Origin: Psococerastis gibbosa
Taxonomy: Eukaryota; Arthropoda; Insecta; Psocodea; Psocidae
Assembly: GCA_963971405.1 (NCBI GenBank)
Contig: OZ020485.1
Location: 11,408,001-11,472,000, forward strand
Reading direction: 5' to 3'
Length of the DNA stretch: 64,000 nt
Part shown: positions 1-12,096 of the stretch, piece after piece
How positions within the stretch are numbered: the stretch's first letter is position 1
Layout of the letters: each line of letters starts with the position of its first letter
Notes under the pieces: generated by a model
Database searches by the model: none
Told to the model about the DNA's origin: nothing
What the model saw: the letters and a program-made list of their open reading frames with translations, nothing else
Position numbers and translations under genes: made by a program

Positions 1-2019
1 CTGTGCAGCACAGTCCCGGACACTGGGTATAAAATGCGTGAAAAACGAGTCGTTTTACACGTTTGAATGCTCCTTTGGAAACCAAACATTCCAAGGTGCA
101 AAACGACACTTATTCGACTCGTTTTCCTCTCAGTCCAGTGCTGATCGTCTATTGGTTACTTTACCATCACCAGTATAGGGGGAAATGTTTGAACGCCTAA
201 TACTAGTATTATTTCTATCTAATATTGTATGATAATAAAATAATGATGAGGTATTCTCAGAATCCAATTTTACATTTTGAGTGCTTTTGTACGTAAACTA
301 CCTACTACCTACACTAAATTGATTGCTGAGATTACAGCCAACCCGAACATGTCAAATTATCCCTAAAATTAACCTACAGGGAAAGTTAGGCCTGGGAGTG
401 TGAATAAGGGATTCTCATCAGATGCGGTGGAGATATTGTTTGGTCAGTTTAATCGGTTATCGATTCTCGTTCGGTTTTACTGCGTCCAGATTAATGGGAA
501 ATCAAACATGTACAATGTGTGGTGGGTATTTATTGAAGTGAAATTACGCTACGAAATTTCAACCTATTTTCAAACACATCACTCAGCGGGGGAAGATTTT
601 AAACTCAATATTTCCCCGCTTCAGCTAATGGTATATGCTTTTTTGACACAAGCACACTTGTCAAACAAGAGCATACTGAGCTCATTTGTATAAAGCTGTT
701 TTTTGAGCGGCAAAAACATTTAATTAGGGAACTCTTTAAATGGGAACACTGTCTTATTAGGCACCTATGTAAACTCAGAACAATAAGTTTATATTATGTT
801 TTTGTCACTTGAAGAATTGGTGTGCTTATACATGGGCTCATTTGAGAGATTATTTAAACACTTTTTAAACGTGATCCGCAGTTTTCAATCTAGATGGACT
901 CAAATTAAATTAATTCTACCTTCCCATATTTGTGAAGAAAAATATAGGAATTAATTATGTACCGGTGTCACGTTAACGAAAAAAGTCTGCGGAAGATAGA
1001 TTGAGAGAATTTCAATTTTATTTTAAAATGTTTCCGCTGCACCAACCGTGGTTTATACTCCCGGTATATTTTGTCCGTAATCCGTCAAAAAATTCAATAT
1101 TGCAAGAGTTTGTTCCTAGGTTTTTTTTATGGTTACAACTTACAAGGGTGGCAAATGGAAGAACCTCCAACTTCCCGATATTAGTATAGGGCTCCCCGAG
1201 TCAATAGCTCTTCTTAACGGTTATATCGTAAGTTCTCATGAAGCAGTGGCGTTATTTCAGCTTTAGCTGGGGGGGGGGGCGGAGGGGGGGGGCGGAGGGG
1301 GGGGGGGGTGAAAGGTTTTTACGATGCACTCTTTATTAGAAATGAAGAAAATTAACTTCCAATGCCCCTTTTACATGGCTTAGTGGAAGGTAAATTTTCG
1401 CCATTTATTTACCATTCATAATACATTATAAAAACATAGGCACTCTCATATGCAAAGTTTGTTTCCTATAGTATAAATTTTTTGTTAACTTATTTTGTTA
1501 TGACTAGGTATTACTGTCGTAAAAATTCTCGTTTTCCTGGTTTATTTAATTTAAAAACTTGGGTTTCTTGGGGGGGGGGGGGGGGTTCCTGGGGGGCTCT
1601 AAATGATACGCCTAGCCTATTCTGTAATGGGAAATTATGTTAATGGCAATAAACTTCTACCCATTTCTCGTTAATATAAATCATTATTATTAGCCTATTA
1701 TTATGCGTTGGGAACAGGTAAAGTCGTATTATTGCTCGGCTTTTGAGAAGGGTCGCGAGTCCAAAAGGAAAGACGTGTAGTGCTACGCCATGAAATATAT
1801 GAACATTAATCGTTTCTCGTTGGTCTTACAATATACTTTAATGGGACCCCCATATAATTATCCTTACAGCACTTATAACTTATAACACCTACTCTATCGA
1901 CTGCGCGTGCACCTGTTTCTCAGCAGCTAAAATTCATAAGAAAGCAATACCCGATATTGTCCGGAATATCAGTGAGCTTCAATTGGCCACCATAAAGGTC
2001 ACTTAAAATAATAATATCT
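1..2019. other. Non-coding repeat-rich DNA, no gene recognised
   Basis: AT-rich sequence with only short open frames that show no family resemblance. It holds two G-rich homopolymer stretches (about 1268-1311 and 1571-1586), which elsewhere in this window often mark ends or interiors of small hAT-type elements. No boundaries could be drawn here. Confidence 0.5.
1268..1311. repeat. G-rich low-complexity tract
   Basis: Nearly pure G broken by two CGGA interruptions. The + strand has several runs of more than eight G and could form a G-quadruplex. Such tracts are also prone to assembly length errors. Confidence 0.8.
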
Positions 2020-2376
2020 GCCAACGGCCTTACCATGTTGATTCCATGAGAGCAGAGCATGTTTCAAACTTGGTAGTGTGCACAGCGTTGGCAGGGGAAC
2101 ATGGTGGGACATGATATCGCACTGAGACTAAACCAGAGAGTCTAGGTGCGGGTCGAGTCCTGGTCATATCCGATTTAATCGTGTGGCTTTACTATGTTGC
2201 TCAAGTGGTTCGGAATCCACTATAATCAGGAGGTCCACCCTGTCAGTCAACTCGCCTTTCCCCCGAGGTAGCCGTAGGGTGCCTCAAGGTAACATACAGA
2301 CTCACTCCCCCCGCCACGCTGACAGGGTTGCTTAAAGCAGAAATGCTGAAAGCTGAAAAAACAAATAAAAATATCT
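2020..2376 (+). mobile_element. 5S rRNA-derived SINE, subfamily A, copy 1
   Basis: The copy begins GCCAACGGCCTTACCATGTT, very close to the first 20 bases of animal 5S rRNA (GCCAACGNCCATACCACGTT as I recall it). A later stretch, CTTGGTAGTGTGCACAG...GGGGAACATGGTGGG, resembles the 5S internal control region around CTTGGATGGGTGACC...GGGAACACCGGGTG. The body contains ATCCACTATAATCAGGAGGT, shared by all copies, and the tail is A-rich. A short imperfect repeat (ATATCT) flanks it. Sister copies lie at 20310 and 46599; the 46599 copy has a perfect 16-bp target duplication that proves the boundary. Confidence 0.75.
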
Positions 2377-3154
2377 ACTTCTACTGTGTGGTATTAATAG
2401 GCCACTAACCAAAATTAGAGGATTTAGAAAAAAAACTGCAAAATTTAGAATAATACTGTAATATAATAGGGCTGTAAACATAATCCATAATTACATATAA
2501 TATAATACAATATTATATAGGGCATTAAACATTTAAGGCAACACTGAAAGTGACGAAGTCGCACTCTGTTTTGAAACATACTCAGTTATCTCATATTTTG
2601 TTTGGAAAGTACAGTAAATGTCTTGTGACTAAGCTAATTTTGTTGACAACAAAACTTGCTGCTGGTGCTAAGTAAGTGCTTAGGCCTAGACACTTATTGG
2701 GCTGTCGTGCCAGTGCTAACAACAAAGAAATCTTACACTACATTTTAAATTTAAAAATTTGAATTATACACTTTTCTGGAATCACCATAACCGAGGGTTT
2801 TTCCCCAGAAGGAACGGCGTTTATTTTCCAATTTTTTAGTCTAATATTATTCATGAAAATGTCAAAACAGCGACTCAGAACCCCATATCCGCAGCTTGTG
2901 CGACTTTATGTTTTTCAGCTAAATTTTAATTTCGAATGTAGGTCATAAACAAGGCGAGTTGTAACTTAATTTAGCAGCTGACTTGTGTCTACGATAATCC
3001 ACTGTCTAGATACAAAAGCTCTTAAGCCTGTCGAAAGGGATTGCCAGCCGCCAGCCGCGTACAGTTTTGTTTGTTTTGAAGATTTGCGAAGCTTATGGTT
3101 TGTTGATTTTTGGAGGTCACCGATCTTGCCTATAGGCCTAAAAGGATGCAAAAT
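2377..3154. other. AT-rich non-coding DNA
   Basis: No recognisable coding or repeat structure. Overlapping open frames on both strands at 2966-3233 show no family signature and are taken as chance. Confidence 0.4.
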
Positions 3155-3930
3155 AATGGTAAGGTTGCCATCTACAGAGCATGCAATGAAGCAGCTAAAG
3201 ATTGTGAGCTTGGAGGTTCTCAACATAACCTAAATAAAGTCAAAATAATTATTAAGATTGCCAGGGACTAAATGTCAGAACTTACTGCATCTGTATTCTA
3301 TTGTAAGCCGTACCTGCTGGATTGCTCATTTTGCTTCATATGTTGCGAGGGTACAAAGTAGGTCACATTTCCTTTGACATTTCCCTCTATGTTTCACCAC
3401 TATCGACCTAATTTAGCTTATGGTGGGGTACTATCTGTTCTATTGTATTTTGTTATCGTTGACTATATGGATATATAATAAAAAATTCAAATCTTAGTAC
3501 GGTCAGGTGGGTTAAATGCCTACATCCGCAGGGTATGCAATGAGGGGACAAAAAGTTATGACTAAGATTGAGCTTGGAGATTCTCGCCATAAGCTAAGTA
3601 CTGTCAAAATACAGCTATTTAGATTGCCAGAGAACCAAGATCAAGAAGTGTGTAGAACGTACTGGGCCGGAGTGCTGTTGTCAGCTTTGTCTGTTAAATT
3701 GTTCATTTGTTTTTCATTTGACACTGTTGTCATTCTTTTTGCATTGGAACCCTACAAACTTGGTCATCAATTTTCCTTTGACCACCTCTTGACATCCTTT
3801 GCCATTTCTTTTGACATCGATGCCTACGTTTCACCACTATTGCCTATTGGCCTTACTAAGCTTAAGATTAGGCGCCATCTATTCTATTCTGTTTACGATA
3901 ATATGTATTGTCTAAACCCCTTTCACGTTT
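3155..3930. repeat. Two diverged direct copies of an unclassified repeat
   Basis: The segments about 3155-3490 and 3500-3930 align in the same order. Both contain GCATGCAATGA/GTATGCAATGA, then GAGCTTGGAG, GTCAAAATA, TTTGACAT and TTTCACCACTAT. The second copy ends with GGCGCCATCTATTCTATTCT. A third relative occurs at about 48390-48660 (TTTCACCGCTATTGG, TTAGGCGCCATCTTTTCAG). The class is not recognised; no target duplication or inverted repeats are visible. The 142-residue open frame inside the second copy is probably not a gene. Confidence 0.55.
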
Positions 3931-3980
3931 GTACAGTATTTTAGAAAACATTGCCATAGAAACGATCCGATAGGAAAGAA

Positions 3981-4520
3981 GTGTCCACGCTATGCCGCCG
4001 TTGGCTGTTGGCACTGCCAATTAGGCAAAGCCAATACAATGTGGACGTAGCCGTTGGCATGTACCACAGAGCCAACGGTTTGCCGCAGAAAATCGCTAAA
4101 GTGTCGGTCCCCATCAAAAGAAGCCAGCGAGAGCGGGTAATGGGGATGAGCCAACCGTTGCGCTGGCTCTACGCGTATACTCGTCGGGAGACATTGTGGA
4201 ACTGGATGCCAACTCTCGGTGTAGACGGGAGGCCAACAATCAGATTAGCCGCGTTGGCTTTGCCTCTTAATAAAACGGCAGGAGGCCCAGCTTCAAGGTT
4301 TGACACATACAGTAGAAGGAAAAATCTCCCGCCGGGCATGGAGCCTATCATAGTAGGGGCTGCTGATATCCTGCTGATATCCCAAATAGAGCCAAGGTCA
4401 AGTAACCAGTGTAAGCAATGGGTTGTCATGCCACAGCGAATTTTCACACATTTAACATTTCTCCACAAGAACTTCGCAATGCTCGCATTCATTGGAAAAT
4501 TTTCAGTAAGACAGCTATAA
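3981..4520. other. GC-richer segment with open frames on both strands, unclassified
   Basis: A 179-codon frame on + (3981-4520) and a 107-codon frame on - (4169-4492) overlap. The composition is GC-richer than the surroundings, and CCGTTGGC or its complement GCCAACGG recurs near 3993, 4049 and 4071. The translations match no family I know. Overlapping antisense frames in a GC-rich patch are more likely a repeat than a gene. Confidence 0.35.
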
Positions 4521-5559
4521 CAAAGTGCTGCGTTGCCCCAAGTTCATTAAATTTATTGAGTCTGTCACACGCATTTGGTCCAAGAATGCGTCCTCGGGAA
4601 TGACAGTTTAAAATATTTTCTCATTTTCCCATCATCAATCTCAACCTTTTGGGGCCTCTGACGCTGTGAGGGAGAGTGCGTTTATTAATCGTCATAACTT
4701 ATGTGACTGTATATTACGTATGTTGCAGCCGCAGCTGCGGATATTGCGTATGCGGAGTGAAAAAGGCAAGGATATATAGTCTATATGGAAGAGATGAGAC
4801 ATTCGCTCCCTCCATGCATTTTTTTAGTTTAACTTTTTATGGCAGGCTCTTGGAAGAGCTGGATTGTTGAATTATAAAAATAAAAATAAATAGCCTGCTA
4901 AAACAGTAAATGAAATAATTGGTCCCACCTGTTGTGCTGACAATTGTCCCAAATGGCATAGTAATGATTCACTCTGGAGTCTGCGCAGGTCTAAAGGTAA
5001 TACACGTATGTACCATGTGTACCTATAGCCTGCTGTCATCTATTGTGCGTCATTATTAGCCAATCAGAGCGCTAGTTACATGTCTTTTGTAGGCTACTGA
5101 TGGGTAGGCTCCCTGAAGTGATAAAAGACTTGTAACGGCGACTTAGAGGACAATTCACAGTTCCCAGACAAAGTCAAACAACTCCCAAAGAGAAGATAGT
5201 AAGAAAGAGAGAGAGCAGCTGCAAGAATGAGATTAGGGTAAGTGTATTATAATAGGCTATATTGTATATTTAATCATTAAGTTCTATTATGTGTACAGCC
5301 TCCTACTTTTCCCATGTGAAAATAAAACCTTAACACACCTATTAGGAGGACATACAGAAAGAGGTCAACAGTCACATGGAGGCAAATGAGCAGAGTTGCA
5401 GCTCGATGTCTCGGCAACGCCACAAGTTAGAAAGCATCAATAGAAACGTTCCGCAGACAAATTAGGTTTTAGTAATTTTTCATAAAAATTGAGTATTTTT
5501 TAACCAAACTGTCACGAGGCAAGCAACCTATCGCCGTTTTATTTATATTAATAACGACT
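4521..5559. other. Non-coding DNA, nothing recognised
   Basis: AT-rich with only short frames. No repeat ends or RNA signals could be supported. Confidence 0.4.
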
Positions 5560-5639
5560 GCAATATATGTGAATTTACAGAATATCGTTGAAGCCGGTTT
5601 TGAGAAAACATTTTTTTACCTGCTTTTCTGAGTTTTTTA

Positions 5640-5678
<39 letters not shown>

Positions 5679-5965
5679 GTTTCTTTATAGTACTAGGCTC
5701 CCCTAGCGGAGGGTGAAATAAAAGAAAAATTAAAAAATTGTCTTGAGGCATGATTTTTGTAAACCTACATGGCAATTTTCTTCCAAACCCACCGGGTAGT
5801 TTGCCCACAAATCAAAGAATAGACAGACTTGCAGACAGACATTTCATAAAAACCACTTTTTTTGTTCCTGCATGGAACCTCAAAACGTGGAAGTCCACTG
5901 AAATCCCGAAATTGAAAATTTCGACCATCACAAAGCTTTCCTTATACTTTCTTCGGCTATAAACT
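5560..5965 (-). mobile_element. HINE/Helentron-like element fragment
   Basis: A minus-strand copy of the element that is full-length at 34207, 35171 and 49837. It keeps the complement of the GTCTG microsatellite (GACAGACTTGCAGACAGAC), the adjoining AGTTTGCCC motif and the terminal AAAGCTTTCCTTATACT, but is diverged and carries an AAT microsatellite. The outer hairpin end is missing. Confidence 0.7.
5641..5679. repeat. (AAT)n microsatellite
   Basis: About twelve tandem AAT units inside the HINE-like fragment. Confidence 0.95.
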
Positions 5966-6824
5966 GTGATGTCACGCGCCGCGTAACATATATTATATCG
6001 TAAGATCAATTTCAATTAATGTAATGCAAATACAGACAAGTACAGTATTGTGCTTGCCAGAATTCTCATTAAGTTCTGTAACTACTAATGAGTACGCATG
6101 GGTGAATCAAAACAAAACTTCGTTGTAACATTGAAATCAAAATACAATAGTTTTCCATGGAAGCAAATCTAAAACAAAGGATTCTAAAATAAGGATTGAA
6201 GTTTCGCTTTTATGAAAACCGTATTTGGCCTAAAACCTAACAGCAAAGTTTTTTTTTGTTTTTGATCTGATTTTGATTAACTTGTGTGTCCCTATACAGT
6301 CAGTTCCTATTTGTTTTGCAAATGTACCTCTCTAATTCTTCCCTTGAACCACAAGTTTGAAACTCTCTTGAATTGTTGACTTATAAATTACTTGAGCAAA
6401 GACACTCTAGAAGCAATATTTTGTTTAATCCGGGCTTCATCTTAATTCGTTTCGTGTCTGATAGTTGCCGAGGAGGATATATTAAGCTACATCACCTGCT
6501 CTAGCTGTACAAACTCTAATAATGCAAAGCCCCTTAATACTTAATCCTAAAGGGTCCCCTCCTACCGATATACTAGGTAGGTATATCTTTTAGAATTTAT
6601 TATTTGTAAAAACATTTTTTAGAAGGAAATAAATTGATTTTTTACTTTTTACTTACTTACTTAACTATAGTACTAGTAGAACTTTATTAAAAGGTATTCA
6701 TTATCAAACTTACATTAGCTGATGTTAGTTCTAATTTTCAAGTTCAATCGTCTTCGTCTAATGTCTCGTCTATTGGCGATCACAATGGTAATATGATGAC
6801 TATGCTAGGAAATTGCAATGCTGT
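5966..6824. other. Non-coding DNA, nothing recognised
   Basis: AT-rich sequence, including TTTACTTACTTACTTA-type low complexity near 6640-6665. No gene or bounded repeat seen. Confidence 0.4.
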
Positions 6825-6925
6825 GGTTTTCCATTGCCTCCTGCATCCTTATGCCGTTAACTCCTTATTGAGTTCTTCCACCTTCGGTGCCAGAGTCCCC
6901 AGCCCCAGGACAAAAGAATGCCCTG
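6825..6925 (+). repeat. Short fragment of an unclassified repeat (relative of 28137-28490)
   Basis: It shares CTTATGCCGTTRAC, TTGAGTTCYTCCACCTTC and CCCAGGACAAAA in the same order with 28137-28240. The class is unknown. Confidence 0.6.
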
Positions 6926-6950
6926 AAAAGAAAAGACTGTGTTTTTCGCT

Positions 6951-7331
6951 TAGGTGGGGTTTCCACCGAACTCTCATTGCAGAATGCACTTGCGTTGACG
7001 TGGTAGCAGACATTCAAGACTTAGGTGGGGTTTCCACCGACCTCTCATTGCAGAATGCAAATGAAATTGAACTGAATGGAAATCTATTAAAATGCTTGTA
7101 CTGAACATATACCATGACGCCATTTTTTAATTTTAGTTTGTTTGTTTGTGATTTTACTCTATGATCATTGATCAATTTTAACTATGGCATAGAGTAAAAC
7201 AAAAATTTCCGTCAATATCATGTGCATTCTGCAATGAGAGGTCGGCGGAAACTCCGCCTAAGTTTTGAATTTCTGCTACCACGTCAACGTAAGTGCATTC
7301 AGCAATGAGACGTCGGTGGAAACCCCGCCTT
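6951..7331. mobile_element. Long foldback MITE, family F1, copy 1
   Basis: The two halves are reverse complements: TTAGGTGGGGTTTCCACCG on the left against CGGTGGAAACCCCGCCTTA on the right. The interior includes GATCATTGATCAATTTTAAC. A second, nested pair of the same terminal motif sits inside (GGTGGGGTTTCCACCGACC near 7022; GGTCGGCGGAAACTCCGCC near 7242), so the arms themselves contain a repeated terminus. The longest open frame, 103 codons, is not a transposase. Non-autonomous. Confidence 0.8.
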
Positions 7332-7767
7332 ATCCCGGCTCAAACTCTGTCTCTTATCTGTTCAGTTGCCACTACACGCGCTTCCATCTTCACCAGGAGC
7401 AGGTACTGATTAGGGAATTTTGGGTCTTACCCCCTGAGACCATAAGGCATTGCGCAGAAGCTTAGCTACCTTGAAGGGTTATCCATTCATCATGATGAGA
7501 CCACCTCTTCAAAGAAACCTTTGAGTAGGCTTAGAATGGTACAAAATAAAATTATCACAACATTATAAAGAACCGGTACATACTCGTATTAACAATCAGT
7601 AGAGGTATCGAGACAGATATGAGTTCGATAGAAAATAATTTCGGTTAAGTCTCGAGTTTCCCTATTCCAAAGTACTGAATTGATTGATGTGACGATTTTA
7701 CATGATTCTCTAGTTACCTCTTCAACTTTTCATTTTAATGACTGCATGTACTATATACAAACAAGAC

Positions 7768-8330
7768 TCGTATCTGTACTTGGTTAAGTCATGTTTTTGC
7801 CTGTTTCTTTGCGTCAATGGTAAGCTTGTACATTATCGCTTGTAACCGGTGTAGGTTGACATCGAGGACGTACACCAGTTTGCCTATGGCCAAAAATTCA
7901 TACGGAAACAATACAAAGAACCGGTCTGAGTTTACTCGAACATGTGAATTTAAAAGAAATCGTTAGAGCCGTTTTTGAGAAATAATTTTTTTAGACGTTT
8001 TTTTGGAGTTTTTTGAGAATAAAGCCCCCCCAAATTAAGTTAGCCCCAAATAAAAAAATGCACCCGAGGTATGATTTTTGTGAACCTACATGCCGAATTT
8101 CATCAAACTCAACCGAGTAGTTTGCCCGGAAATCGACGCACAGACAGACAGACAGACGTGTAAATCCGTTGAAATCTCGGAATCGAAAATTTCGACCGTC
8201 ACAAAGCTTTCCTTATACTACGTATAAATTGGAAAGCAATAATGTCCGCAATTCATGGTGTCGTTGACATTGGACAAGGGACCAATGGGCTACTAGGTCC
8301 ATGAAAAGGCATAATTACTATACAAACAAA
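7768..8330. repeat. Unclassified repeat interrupted by a HINE-like insertion
   Basis: The flanks match 16919-17240: GACTCGTAYCTGTACTYGGT on the left, and AATGTCCGMAATYCATGG then TGGACAAGGGAC on the right. In the paralog the two flanks are joined, so this copy shows a filled site and that one an empty site for the element at 7922-8243. Confidence 0.7.
7922..8243 (-). mobile_element. HINE/Helentron-like element, internally deleted copy
   Basis: Read on the minus strand it starts GCTTTCCAATTTATACGTAG, has a short GTCTG tract, and ends with the hairpin TTCGAGTAAACTC followed by GGACCGGTTC (one base varies). The paralogous locus at 17150-17165 is uninterrupted (AACAATACAAATAATGTCCG), which fixes both ends to within two T/A residues and fits insertion into a T run without a long target duplication. 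Confidence 0.8.
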
Positions 8331-8799
8331 ATGGATAACATCCATAAATCTGGACGCATAATTCGTCTGCATCTAGGGCTGTATCCAGGAATTCTGTCAT
8401 TGGGGGCACAAATAGGGTCCACACTCCATACCCAAAGAATAATTACATCCCTTCACCAGAGCTGAGCTAATTTATTCTAAGAGTATATACGGTGTATACG
8501 GAAAGGGTGGGGGATGTCCACAGGTTTTCCCCGAGGGAAATTTATTAAAATTTGTATGTTTTTAAGCATTTCCCATGTTTTCAATTGGCCCATACACTAC
8601 CCCCTCTATATGTTGTCTGTATGTAAATCAGGAACTCCCCTGTGTGTACTTCTATAATAGTCAAGAATACTATTACTTGGTTGTAAAACACCATTAATGG
8701 AACGCGATTAAAATGGATTTTCATCTGGTCCAAAATCCATTAGAGGGACCTTTTTGGAATGGATTGCGGTAGTCAACTATTATGTTAAATTGAGATAAG

Positions 8800-8960
8800 G
8801 GGGGTATTCCATATACTTCAATCGTCAACGAAAAATTGAAAAATGACGTTTTAGCAGACATTAAAGACATACTAAAAATTCTGCTACCACGTCAATTTAC
8901 GTCATTTTGACGTCATTTTTCAATTTTTCGTTGACGTTGTACGTATGTGGAATGGGCACC
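8800..8960. mobile_element. Short foldback MITE related to family F1
   Basis: Left GGGTATTCCATATAC faces right GTATGTGGAATGGGCACC, and the arms TCAACGAAAAATTGAAAAATGA and its complement pair around a short centre containing GACATACTAAAAATTCTGC. It is of the same type as the 143-bp copy at 47833. Confidence 0.7.
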
Positions 8961-9185
8961 TATGGCGAGCTGGTCACTGGTCAGATGCCCCCCGCAGGCG
9001 AGACAATTCATATAACGAGCTGTTTATTATTATAGTGTCCCTCAGACAATTTAAATTCAGACACAAGTTTATCTGCCACGATTAGGTACCAACTATCTCT
9101 CAAGCAAAAGGCAAATTTACTGTAATTGCTAATTTTCTGGATTTTAAATATAGTATAGCCTAGCCGCAGGTCGTAGTAAGCACTA

Positions 9186-9330
9186 ATCAAGGACGGATAC
9201 AGGGGGGAAGGGGGAAGCTGCCCCAAATTTAGTAAGTCTGTTGTAGGTTAATTTATTACATTAATTAATTGGATACTACATCAAGAGTATTCTGTTTTGA
9301 TCCACAACTACCCCCCCCCCCCAAATGGGG
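9186..9330. mobile_element. Probable hAT-type MITE fragment
   Basis: Begins CAAGGACGGATACAGGGGGG and continues through AGCTGCCCCAAATTTAGTAAG to a C-tract. The same left end and interior occur at 22533 and, inverted or diverged, at 9707. No clean right end or target duplication seen. Confidence 0.5.
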
Positions 9331-9407
9331 AAATAAAATGAAAAAGTCTTAGACCATATAATACTACATGAGGTGTAAGGTCTATGAAAAAAGTAGAGTA
9401 ATCAAAA

Positions 9408-9668
9408 TCATGTAGCAGTTTCAGTGTTGCGACAATCATTTACGTGAAGTATGTCTACATATACGCCATACTTGAAAGTTAACTCGGATACGAATGTTAC
9501 ATCCGTAAGGCCGCAGAGAGAACCAGTGAGCCCAAAGAGAAATTCGACGCCCACAAAGTAGTTGCAATTTAAATATTGGCGCCAAACAGTCGATTCGATG
9601 GCGACTCGTCCGCCACCAATGTTTAAAATGTATCTCAAAAACCGACAACAACTATCATCCGTTTTCAT
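9408..9668 (-). other. Unassigned open frame, 86 codons
   Basis: An open frame on the minus strand, overlapped by a second one (9436-9651), in a patch richer in GC than its flanks. The translation shows no known motif, no splice-site context could be tied to a neighbour, and no homologous copy was noticed in the window. It may be an exon remnant or chance. Confidence 0.2.
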
Positions 9669-9706
9669 AATATAAAAATTACATTATCGTTTTCGAAGTC
9701 CATGCT

Positions 9707-9874
9707 TATTCCATGGACGGATCCAGGGAGGTAGCTGCCCCCCCCCCCCCGAAATGGGTAAATCTAAGTAAGTTAATTTATTACGCTCTGATTTAGTCGG
9801 TCGATACTACATAGGTTTTTCCTATTTAGACCCACAACTACCCCCCCCCCCAAATGGGCTGGATCCGTCCCTGC
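9707..9874. mobile_element. hAT-type MITE with GGACGGATCCAG ends
   Basis: Left end CATGGACGGATCCAGGGAGG, right end CTGGATCCGTCCCTG, about 165 bp apart, with poly-C tracts just inside both ends. The outer 8 bases match only partly (CTTATTCC against CTTAGGCC), so the insertion is old or the boundary is off by a base. Confidence 0.65.
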
Positions 9875-11347
9875 TTAGGCCCGATCCACATTTACGGTAG
9901 CCTTTTGTTATATTACCTATTTTTTGTTAATTATATAATATTTATTTTGACTAAATTTGTCCCATTTTGTATCGGTTCCGCACCCTTGTGTTCGACCCGC
10001 CCACCGTCTCTGCAGCCCTGTTGTTTATTGCTGTTTCACAGACCTAATTTTGGGGTGAGCTGCCTCAAGTATGTACTTTATAATCCATAAGCCTGTCATT
10101 TATGGCATTTAGCTCCATTACAGCTAAATTCCTAATAGTCTTGAGAACTCTAGAAATGTCAGAAACTTGTGAACATTGACAAGTAAGCGGCAAGTTCATT
10201 ATTCATTCAGGGGTGGAAACTATAGAAACATGAAATTGCTTTTTCCCGCGCAGCAAAGGTGAGTTGGGTCAACTTTTTTTCAAGTTGCTGCCACGCTAAT
10301 TACGGAAAAGTTTAATTCAGCACTCAGCAGCCTACAGCATAATGATAATTCAATTAACCCTTTAGCAATGGTAATTCAAATGCCTACATTGTTTCCCCGG
10401 CCTACTTTGCAGTTATAGGCAGCTGTGACTCATCAACATTTCCTTTTAAATTAAATTAAAAATAAGGAACTTCATCGGTCAACCTGACATTTTCGAAATA
10501 TAATTATACAATACTATCGTAAAATAAATTAGAAATTCACACTCTTGCAATATACTGTAGGTTTATTCCAAATGGATTCTGCCTCATAATTACAATTACA
10601 TTGTCAGGTGACATAAATAAATACATAAATAAATAAATATATTTCAGTTACTACATTATATTCAATACAAGTACAAGAAAGTATAAAATAGCAATATACC
10701 TGTATGTGTGTGAAAACATTCAAGGACTGACTGTTGTACACTCAATTTAAAGTGATATCCAGAAAGTTGATGACTTGTCCCAACCAAGCTGGCTAAATGG
10801 GGGGCATCCATGCAATGAAGTGGCAAAAAGTAGTTTCTTAGTGTAAGCGGGAGGTTTTCGCCATAAGCCCAGCACGTAAATTTCAAGCCACCTATTTTAA
10901 ATTGCGAGTTAAGTGCGTCGACATTTGTGTACATGTTGTCGACATGTAGGCATGGTGTAAACCAGCCTTTAGTCTATGATTCTACGATGCTTGCGGGAAA
11001 TATCGTATGTCGTTTCTCTCCCAAACATACTGTATAGATCTCCACCTTAAAATAGTGAAATGCACAAATTTTGAAATAGCAGGCCCAAAAATAGGTCTAC
11101 AATATAGCTTATCTAGAGTTTTGTTTTCCTGAATAAATTCAAACTTTTTATTGGAATAACTTAACCCCAATTTTACATTTTCTCGCGCCTTATCACTAAA
11201 TTTATGTTTTTCTTGGGGAGTGAAAAGTAATTTTGATCCTCCTATACTGAATAGCCTAGAGGTTTGCTAAATTGTGTATTGACGGGGGGCGGGGGGGGGG
11301 GCAGGATTTTTCTAGGATATAAAATAAATAGAGTGAATAAACTTTTT
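9875..11347. other. Non-coding DNA, nothing recognised
   Basis: Only short frames. An AAAT-type low-complexity stretch lies at about 10613-10645 and a G-tract at about 11284-11302. Confidence 0.4.
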
Positions 11348-11496
11348 CTGGTCATGCTTCGGGGGCATGTAAAGCAGGCGGTCCCGGGTCATCCTAGTTG
11401 AGTGTAAGAGAGGGCTTTACAGCCCCAACTCCGCGAGGTTGGCTTAGTAATAGAACAACAAAAAGACAAGATTTATTTATTTATTTATTTATTTAA
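11348..11496 (+). mobile_element. tRNA-derived SINE (family T), 5'-truncated copy
   Basis: Matches the 3' two-thirds of the copies at 29293 and 32768: GGGCATGTAAAGCAGGCGG, GAGTGTAAGAGAGGGCTTTA, GAGGTTGGCTTAGTAATAGAA, then an (ATTT)n tail. The tRNA-like head is missing. Confidence 0.8.
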
Positions 11497-11634
11497 ACTT
11501 AATAAATAAACAAGTAATTAAAAATACAGCATAACAATCATTTTCAAAAAAATCACTTCAGCGAGAAAATTGCATTTCATTCATCAGTTCATTGCAATAT
11601 GTTGGCCATTACTTACTGCTCTTTGGCGCTTATT

Positions 11635-12096
11635 CCACATACGTCAATAGTCAATAGTAAATATGGTATTGATGGTCATTTCAATTTTACTCTATGCTAT
11701 TGTTAAAATTGATCAATGATCATAGAGTAAAATCCCGCGCTGCAAACAATAACAAACTAAAATGGCGTCATGGAATATGTTAAGTACAAACATTTTAATA
11801 GATTGTTTATAAAACAGTTTTCATCCATTAAACAGATTGGTGAAGGTCAATCTTACTTCAGATCTCCTACTATTATTAGGTTTTATTAAAAATAATAAGT
11901 TTACGAAGAAAACAAATACAAACAAAATTTCAAAAAACAAATGCAAACAGATTTCAAAAATTTGGCGCATACGTGTCAATAGAAGAAAAGTGATCAATAG
12001 TTGAAAAAACATGTGGAATGTGGTATCAATAAAAAATTGAAATTTCCGTCAATACCATATTTACTATTGATTATTGACGTATGTGGAATAAGCGCC
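11635..12096. mobile_element. Long foldback MITE, family F1 variant
   Basis: The ends GGCGCTTATTCCACATACGT and ACGTATGTGGAATAAGCGCC are perfect complements. Further in, CAATAGTCAATAGTAAATATGG pairs with its complement near 12050. The centre again has the ATGATCATAGAGTAAAAT-like core. TTT lies directly outside both ends, a possible 3-bp target duplication. Confidence 0.8.

Noticed and set aside
2020..2140. 5S rRNA gene
   Set aside because: Only the head and parts of the control region match; the remainder diverges and continues into a SINE body and A-rich tail.
3981..4520. 179-codon open frame as a protein gene
   Set aside because: Overlapping antisense frame, GC-rich composition, repeated CCGTTGGC motif and no recognisable domain.
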